Assembly (NCBI RefSeq): GCF_000421645.1
Contig: NZ_ATXK01000003.1
Coordinates: forward strand, 248,001 to 312,000
Origin: Aurantimonas coralicida DSM 14790
GTDB lineage: Bacteria > Pseudomonadota > Alphaproteobacteria > Rhizobiales > Rhizobiaceae
Length of the DNA stretch: 64,000 nucleotides
Direction of reading: 5' to 3'
A model generated the notes under the pieces. The model saw only the letters and a program-made list of their open reading frames with translations, searched no databases and was not told the DNA's origin. This document shows, one piece after another, positions 58,818-64,000 of the stretch. Within the stretch, counting starts at the first letter, position 1. Each line of letters starts with the position of its first letter. The translations under genes were made by a program, and so were the position numbers.

Positions 58818-60038
58818 GTGGCGTTCAGGACCAGTCGAAACCAGACATCGTATAAAATGCGGCGCCGTCCCGGCGGCGCCCTTCGCGCCGGCCTGCGTCG
58901 CGGCTTTGCCGTGCTGGCAATGCTTGCCGCGCTGTTCGCTCTGCCCGCCGCCGCCTTCGAGACCACAGCGCCGACCGCCATCCTGGTGGATTATGGCACC
59001 GGCCGCGTCCTCTACGAGAAGGACGCCGATACCGAGATTCCCCCGGCCAGCCTCGCCAAGCTGATGACCATCGCGGTCCTGTTCGACGATCTGAAACAGG
59101 GCAGGGTGCAGCGCGACGACCGCTTTGTCGTCTCCGAACACGCCTGGCGCACCGGCGGCGCGTCATCCGGCGGCTCGACCATGTTTCTGCCGTTGAACTC
59201 CGAGGTCGCCGTCGAGGATCTGATCCGTGGCATCATCGTCCAGTCCGGCAACGACGCGACGATCGTCGTCGCCGAAGGCCTGTCCGGCTCGGTCGAGGCC
59301 TTTGCGGGACGGATGAACGCCGAGGCCGAGAAGATCGGCCTGACGCATTCCCACTTCACCAATCCGCATGGACTGCCGGACCCTGAGCAGCATGTCAGCG
59401 TGCGCGATCTCGCCCGCCTTGCCACATACCTCATCCGCGAATTTCCCGAGGATTACCCGATCTTCGCCGAGGAGAGCTTCACCTATAACGGCATCAAGCA
59501 GCAGAACCGCAATCCGCTCCTGGATCTGGGCGCCGACGGCCTGAAGACCGGCCATACGTCGGCTGCGGGCTACGGTCTGGTCGCCTCCGCCGAACGCGAC
59601 GGCCGACGCATTGTCCTCGCCATGAGCGGCATGAGTTCGACTGCCGAGCGGGCGAGCGAAGCCCGCCGGCTGATGAATTTCGGCCTGCAGGACTTTGAGG
59701 AAGTGGTGCTGGTGACCGCGGGCGAAACCCTCGGCACCGTGCAGGTGCGGGGCGGCGTCGCCGAGACCGTCGACATGGCCGCGGCCGAGGACCTGCGGAT
59801 GCTGGTGCCGCGCGGCAGCCTGGCCGATGTCGAGCGCGAGGTGGTCGAGAACGGTCCCTTCGTGGCGCCCGTCGCCAAGGGCCAGCGGCTCGGCTGGGTG
59901 CGGTTCGGCCGGGGCGACGAGAGCCTGCGGCAGGTGCCGCTCGTGGCCGAAACCGCGGTCGAGGAGGCGGGGCTGTTTCAGCGGATCGCCGACACCTTGG
60001 CCCGGCACCTGACATGGGGCGGCGCACAAACGCCTTGA
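58818..60038 (+). CDS. dacC: D-alanyl-D-alanine carboxypeptidase (PBP5/6 family)
   Basis: This 406-aa penicillin-binding protein has a signal segment at about residues 28-47 (GFAVLAMLAALFALPAAA). Active-site motifs are S78-L-A-K81, S143-G-N145 and K243-T-G245. A C-terminal PBP5_C-like domain and an amphipathic end follow. It removes the terminal D-Ala of peptidoglycan pentapeptides in the periplasm. Start is GTG 58818 behind AGAGGG. It is transcribed away from the flagellar genes and has no evident link to them. Confidence 0.93.
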   Translation: MAFRTSRNQTSYKMRRRPGGALRAGLRRGFAVLAMLAALFALPAAAFETTAPTAILVDYGTGRVLYEKDADTEIPPASLAKLMTIAVLFDDLKQGRVQRDDRFVVSEHAWRTGGASSGGSTMFLPLNSEVAVEDLIRGIIVQSGNDATIVVAEGLSGSVEAFAGRMNAEAEKIGLTHSHFTNPHGLPDPEQHVSVRDLARLATYLIREFPEDYPIFAEESFTYNGIKQQNRNPLLDLGADGLKTGHTSAAGYGLVASAERDGRRIVLAMSGMSSTAERASEARRLMNFGLQDFEEVVLVTAGETLGTVQVRGGVAETVDMAAAEDLRMLVPRGSLADVEREVVENGPFVAPVAKGQRLGWVRFGRGDESLRQVPLVAETAVEEAGLFQRIADTLARHLTWGGAQTP

Positions 60039-60143
60039 CGCGGCGCACCTAAACGCCGATATGAAGCCTGCACGCCGTGATCGCGCAGCGCCTGCTTGTT
60101 TCCCGACATCTGACGGAATTCTTAGCCAGCGCCATCGGACCGG

Positions 60144-60167
60144 CCCGCAGCTTCTGAAGCTTGCGGG
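60144..60167 (+). other. Hairpin in leader of the DEAD-box helicase gene
   Basis: CCCGC-A-GCTT pairs with AAGC-T-TGCGGG with one bulge. It lies in the ~227-bp gap before the helicase start and has no T-tract. Leaders of cold-shock helicase genes are often structured; whether this one is regulatory is unknown. Confidence 0.35.
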
Positions 60168-60265
60168 GTCCCGCGTTCCGACACGGCCCGCCGAACCGTC
60201 CGCCAGCGCGAAGACGATCGGCATCTCAAGCGGACCGACAGTGTCCGCCTTCCGCAAGGCATATC

Positions 60266-61630
<1,365 letters not shown>

Positions 61631-61685
61631 CACGGCCCGCCGCCCCCTCGAAAGAGCGGGCAGGCACGGCAGTCGACATCGAGAG

Positions 61686-61712
61686 GGGGTGGCCTTACCG
61701 GCCGCCCCTTTT
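61686..61712 (+). terminator. Terminator after the DEAD-box helicase
   Basis: GGGGTGGCC and GGCCGCCCC pair (one G/U) around TTACC and are followed by TTTT. Confidence 0.85.
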
Positions 61713-61833
61713 GCGTTTCTAGGCATCCCGCCACGGGTTCCCCGTGAAAGGCGCCAGAGCCGGCGGCAGGCGTGACCGTTGTCTGGCGACGGCGGGGTCG
61801 CCATATGAGGCGCAACGAGACGAGGAGCTATTC

Positions 61834-62145
61834 ATGGCCGAGACCATCAAGGTGGACATCCCGCACAAGCTGACCCGCGAGACCGCGCGCCAGCGCATCG
61901 ACGACGGTTTCGACCGCGTGCGTCAGGAGATGCTGGGGGGCATGGTCAAGTTCGAGGATACCTGGACGGGCGACCATCTGGATTTCACCGCGCGGGTCAT
62001 GGGCCAGCGCGTTACCGGCCGCCTCGACGTCCTCGACGAGTCGGTGCATCTGGAGATCGACCTGCCGAGCTTCCTCGCCGCCATCGCCGAGAAGCTGAAG
62101 GGCCGCCTGCGCAAGGAAGGCCAGGTCCTGCTCGAAAAGAAGTAG
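61834..62145 (+). CDS. Polyhydroxyalkanoic acid system family protein
   Basis: This 103-aa protein begins MAETIKVDIPHKLTRETARQRIDDGFDRVRQEM and contains a beta-rich middle (VKFEDTWTGDHLDFTARVMGQRVTGRLDVLDESVHLEIDLPSF) ending in basic residues. It matches the small PHA-granule-region family as I recall it. GAGGAGC precedes ATG 61834. It may associate with PHA storage granules; no other pha genes are in the window. Confidence 0.75.
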   Translation: MAETIKVDIPHKLTRETARQRIDDGFDRVRQEMLGGMVKFEDTWTGDHLDFTARVMGQRVTGRLDVLDESVHLEIDLPSFLAAIAEKLKGRLRKEGQVLLEKK

Positions 62146-62176
62146 GAGCGGCTCCCGGGCCGCTTCCTTCCGAAGC

Positions 62177-62656
62177 CTATTTCAGGACGCCCGTCAGGGT
62201 CGCCTTCTCGGCCTTGACCGTGCCGCCGTTGCGGCCCGATTCGATGGCCAGTATGCGGCCGAGGCCGGGCACCTGCGAGCCGACGCGTACGCGCCAGAGT
62301 TCGCCCGGCGAGGCCAGATGCGCCTCGGCCTGGAAAACCATGATGATCTGGAAATCCTCGGGCTTCAGCGGCACCGCCCGCACCACGGTCGACACCGGCA
62401 TGGCGTCGACGCCGGGCGCATCGCCCTTGTCGGTCGATCCGGTCTCGATCGGATCGATCGCGTCGTCGCGCATCGCCGATAAGAGCAGTCGGTCGAAATA
62501 GCCCGGGTCCAGCGACGAGATGGCGTTGACGCCACCGAAGAAGAGGATGGACAGCGCAAAGAGTGTGCCGCCGAGGAACCCGATCCGGTCGGAACTGGAT
62601 TCGTCCGCAGCTTTCCTGCGACCGGCGTCGGAAGATGGGGAACCTGACGCGGACAA
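62177..62656 (-). CDS. Hypothetical single-pass membrane protein
   Basis: This 159-aa protein has a disordered polar N-terminus (~25 residues), one transmembrane helix (IGFLGGTLFALSILFFGGVNAI) and an external domain ending in GRNGGTVKAEKATLTGVLK. I recognise no family. It is convergent with the PHA-system gene and divergent from the PilZ gene. Confidence 0.7.
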   Translation of the reverse strand: MSASGSPSSDAGRRKAADESSSDRIGFLGGTLFALSILFFGGVNAISSLDPGYFDRLLLSAMRDDAIDPIETGSTDKGDAPGVDAMPVSTVVRAVPLKPEDFQIIMVFQAEAHLASPGELWRVRVGSQVPGLGRILAIESGRNGGTVKAEKATLTGVLK

Positions 62657-62826
62657 GGCGACCTCGACGAAGGCTGGATTTCAGGGAGCCAGCCGCCGGA
62701 ACTGGTCCGGAGCTGGATTGCCCATCCAACATCGCATCGAACGGTTAATGCTTTCTGCGCCGCCGGTGCGGCGGGCTCAGGCAGCGCCTTCAGGATTTGT
62801 TCGGCTTGTGCAGGCTATCATCGGGC

Positions 62827-63168
62827 ATGGCCGGACCCCCGAATCCCGACAGTCACGAAAGCCGGATGGCGTCGCGCCGCCGCACGCGCCTGCGCCCGGT
62901 CAAGCTCGTCACGGTTGCCGGGCGCTTCATCGAGGACGGAACGGCCATCGACGTGTCGGAGACTGGGTGCCGCATCCGGCGGTTCGGCACCGGCCGGGTT
63001 CCCGGGCGGCTGGCGGTCTATGACGAGGCGGACAACAGCTTCCGCCTTGCGCTGGTGATCTGGTCGCGGGGGCCGGAGATCGGCGTGCGCTTCGTCGGCA
63101 CGCCGCGCGCCGGCACGCGGGCCGACGTCCACCGCCTGACCGGACGCTTCTACGCCGTCACCGGATGA
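62827..63168 (+). CDS. PilZ-domain protein
   Basis: This 113-aa protein starts at ATG 62827 (TTG 62797 and ATG 62866 are alternatives). The c-di-GMP signature is present in RRRTR (RxxxR) and DVSETGCR (DxSxxG), followed by a beta barrel (LAVYDEADNSFRLALVIWSRGPEIGVRFVG). It is probably a c-di-GMP sensor. Its position close to a flagellar region makes a link to motility control possible but unproven. Confidence 0.8.
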   Translation: MAGPPNPDSHESRMASRRRTRLRPVKLVTVAGRFIEDGTAIDVSETGCRIRRFGTGRVPGRLAVYDEADNSFRLALVIWSRGPEIGVRFVGTPRAGTRADVHRLTGRFYAVTG

Positions 63169-63181
63169 CGGCGCCGGGTGT

Positions 63182-63643
63182 TTACCCCGGCCGTCCGTTG
63201 CGGATGTCGTCCTTGGCGATGTAGTCGAACTGGTCGACCAGGATCTCCTTGACGAGTTCCTCGCTGTAGCGGGCGTTCACGGCGTCGCGAATCCCGTCGG
63301 TCAGCGAACTGAGGTCGAACCGCGTCGGCTCGTCGAAGTCGAAGCCGTCGGTCGTGTAGAGCCGGCGGAAGGCCTCGTCGAGGATGAACGGGTCCGGCGG
63401 CACCTTGAGCTGGGCCACCGTCTTGCCGTCGATCGTGTAGACGAAGCGCGCCAGGATATAGCCCCGGATCGCCGAATCCTTGATCATCGGGATCGTGATG
63501 TTCTCGGTCTTGCGGTAGTCGAGCCCTTCGAAATAGTCCGGCTCCGCCACCTCGCTCGGGGCGGAGTTGATCGACGCCATGACGTAGCTCGATCCGAGCG
63601 TCACGGCACAAACCCACAGACCGACCGCGAGGAGCTTGATCAC
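63182..63643 (-). CDS. Hypothetical membrane-anchored protein, possible flagellar accessory
   Basis: This 153-aa protein has an N-terminal membrane segment (MIKLLAVGLWVCAVTLGSSYVMA) and a soluble part (IPMIKDSAIRGYILARFVYTIDGKTVAQLKVP, then LTDGIRDAVNARYSEELVKEILVDQFDYIAKDD). The layout is loosely FliL-like, but the similarity is weak. It overlaps the previous leftward gene (ATGA), so the two are cotranscribed. Confidence 0.65.
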   Translation of the reverse strand: MIKLLAVGLWVCAVTLGSSYVMASINSAPSEVAEPDYFEGLDYRKTENITIPMIKDSAIRGYILARFVYTIDGKTVAQLKVPPDPFILDEAFRRLYTTDGFDFDEPTRFDLSSLTDGIRDAVNARYSEELVKEILVDQFDYIAKDDIRNGRPG

Positions 63644-63996
63644 CGTACGGCTGCCCGGCGGCCCATCTGGGCGCTATAGGTGCCGTCGGATTCTGCTTCG
63701 GTCATGGAGCGCGAGATCATCTCCGAGACTTCGTGGCTGGCCGTGACGTGCAGCTCCAGCGTCCGGCGGTTCTGCTCGAGAAGCCCGGCCAGACGCTTCA
63801 GGCGGTCGCCGAATTTCGGCTCGACATCGTCGCGCGCCGGCATGCGGCGGCTGAGGCGGCTGAACTCCAGAAGGCTCTGGTTCTTGCGGGCCGCGATCTC
63901 GCCGAGATCGATCGGCGTACCGCTGGCCAGGGCGCCGGTTTCGGCGGTGAGGACCGCTTCCAGGCGGTCGACGGCTTTGCTGAGGGCGAGGTCCAC
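63640..63996 (-). CDS. FlgN-like helical protein (possible chaperone), start near window edge
   Basis: This ~118-aa all-helical protein (LSKAVDRLEAVLTAETGALASGTPIDLGEIAARKNQSLLEFSRL to LKRLAGLLEQNRRTLELHVTASHEVSEMISRSMTEAES) ends in GTYSAQMGR. The helical pattern with KNQSLLEFSRLSRR recalls FlgN, the chaperone of FlgK and FlgL, but the match is by pattern only. GTG 63996 is a possible start; the frame stays open to the right edge, so the true start may lie outside the window. Leftward flagellar genes may follow beyond the edge. Confidence 0.5.
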   Translation of the reverse strand: MDLALSKAVDRLEAVLTAETGALASGTPIDLGEIAARKNQSLLEFSRLSRRMPARDDVEPKFGDRLKRLAGLLEQNRRTLELHVTASHEVSEMISRSMTEAESDGTYSAQMGRRAAVR

Positions 63997-64000
63997 GATG

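Overview
The window is a high-GC alphaproteobacterial chromosome segment, almost certainly from the Hyphomicrobiales (Rhizobiales). The evidence is the rhizobial-type motor set (motA, motB, motC, motE), an FtcR/Rem-like orphan OmpR regulator, the flaF-flbT flagellin checkpoint pair, and a chemotaxis operon ordered mcp-STAS-cheY-cheA-cheW-cheR-cheB-cheY-cheD-(cheT-like), as I recall it from Sinorhizobium. I cannot name the genus.

Layout. 1-6240: the end of a pyrimidine/hydantoin catabolic and uptake operon (M20-type carbamoyl hydrolase, dihydropyrimidinase, ABC transporter), interrupted by a MazE/MazF-like toxin-antitoxin pair whose toxin is frameshifted. 6280-11640: a leftward operon of a MarR-like regulator, a membrane fusion protein with an added peptidoglycan-binding domain, and an RND pump, with two inverted-repeat operators upstream. 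11642-58690: one nearly unbroken flagellar and chemotaxis island. Its parts are fliI and flgF (leftward, behind an unreported-looking 54-aa ORF); motA-fliM-orf-fliN-fliG and flhB-orf; flgBC-fliE-flgG-flgA-flgI-motE-flgH and fliL-fliP; eight tandem flagellin genes; a ten-gene chemotaxis operon; fliF-(fliH-like)-motB-motC-fliK; ftcR; flgE-flgK-flgL; and flaF-flbT-flgD-fliQ. flhA and fliR are not present. 58691-64000: a D,D-carboxypeptidase, an RhlE-like DEAD-box helicase, a PHA-system small protein, a PilZ protein, and three leftward hypothetical genes, the last possibly an FlgN-like chaperone.

The main discovery is the flagellin array (26080-35774). Genes 2 to 8 each carry a conserved leader of about 110 nt that can fold into a three-way junction (closing stem CATAGCGA/TCGYTATG, a covarying second arm, a small third arm). 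A GTCCC/GGGAC stem follows that would cover the Shine-Dalgarno-like sequence just before the start codon. Gene 1 lacks this leader. Genes 3 to 8 also share an exactly 29-bp GTTAAC-N8-TTAAG-N5-6-GGTAG-type upstream module, and genes 2 to 8 share a near-identical terminator. Because flbT lies in the same island and its Caulobacter relative acts on a flagellin 5' UTR, the leader is a strong candidate for the FlbT target. The array also shows mosaicism (genes 1 and 8 share a central domain but not their ends) and an in-frame 9-bp tandem repeat in gene 7.

A second pattern is a CGCAAG(C/T/G)T element 24-115 bp ahead of seven flagellar/chemotaxis transcription units (orf-flgF, flgB, mcp, fliF, ftcR, flgE, flaF). 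It may be the binding site of FtcR or of the regulator above it.
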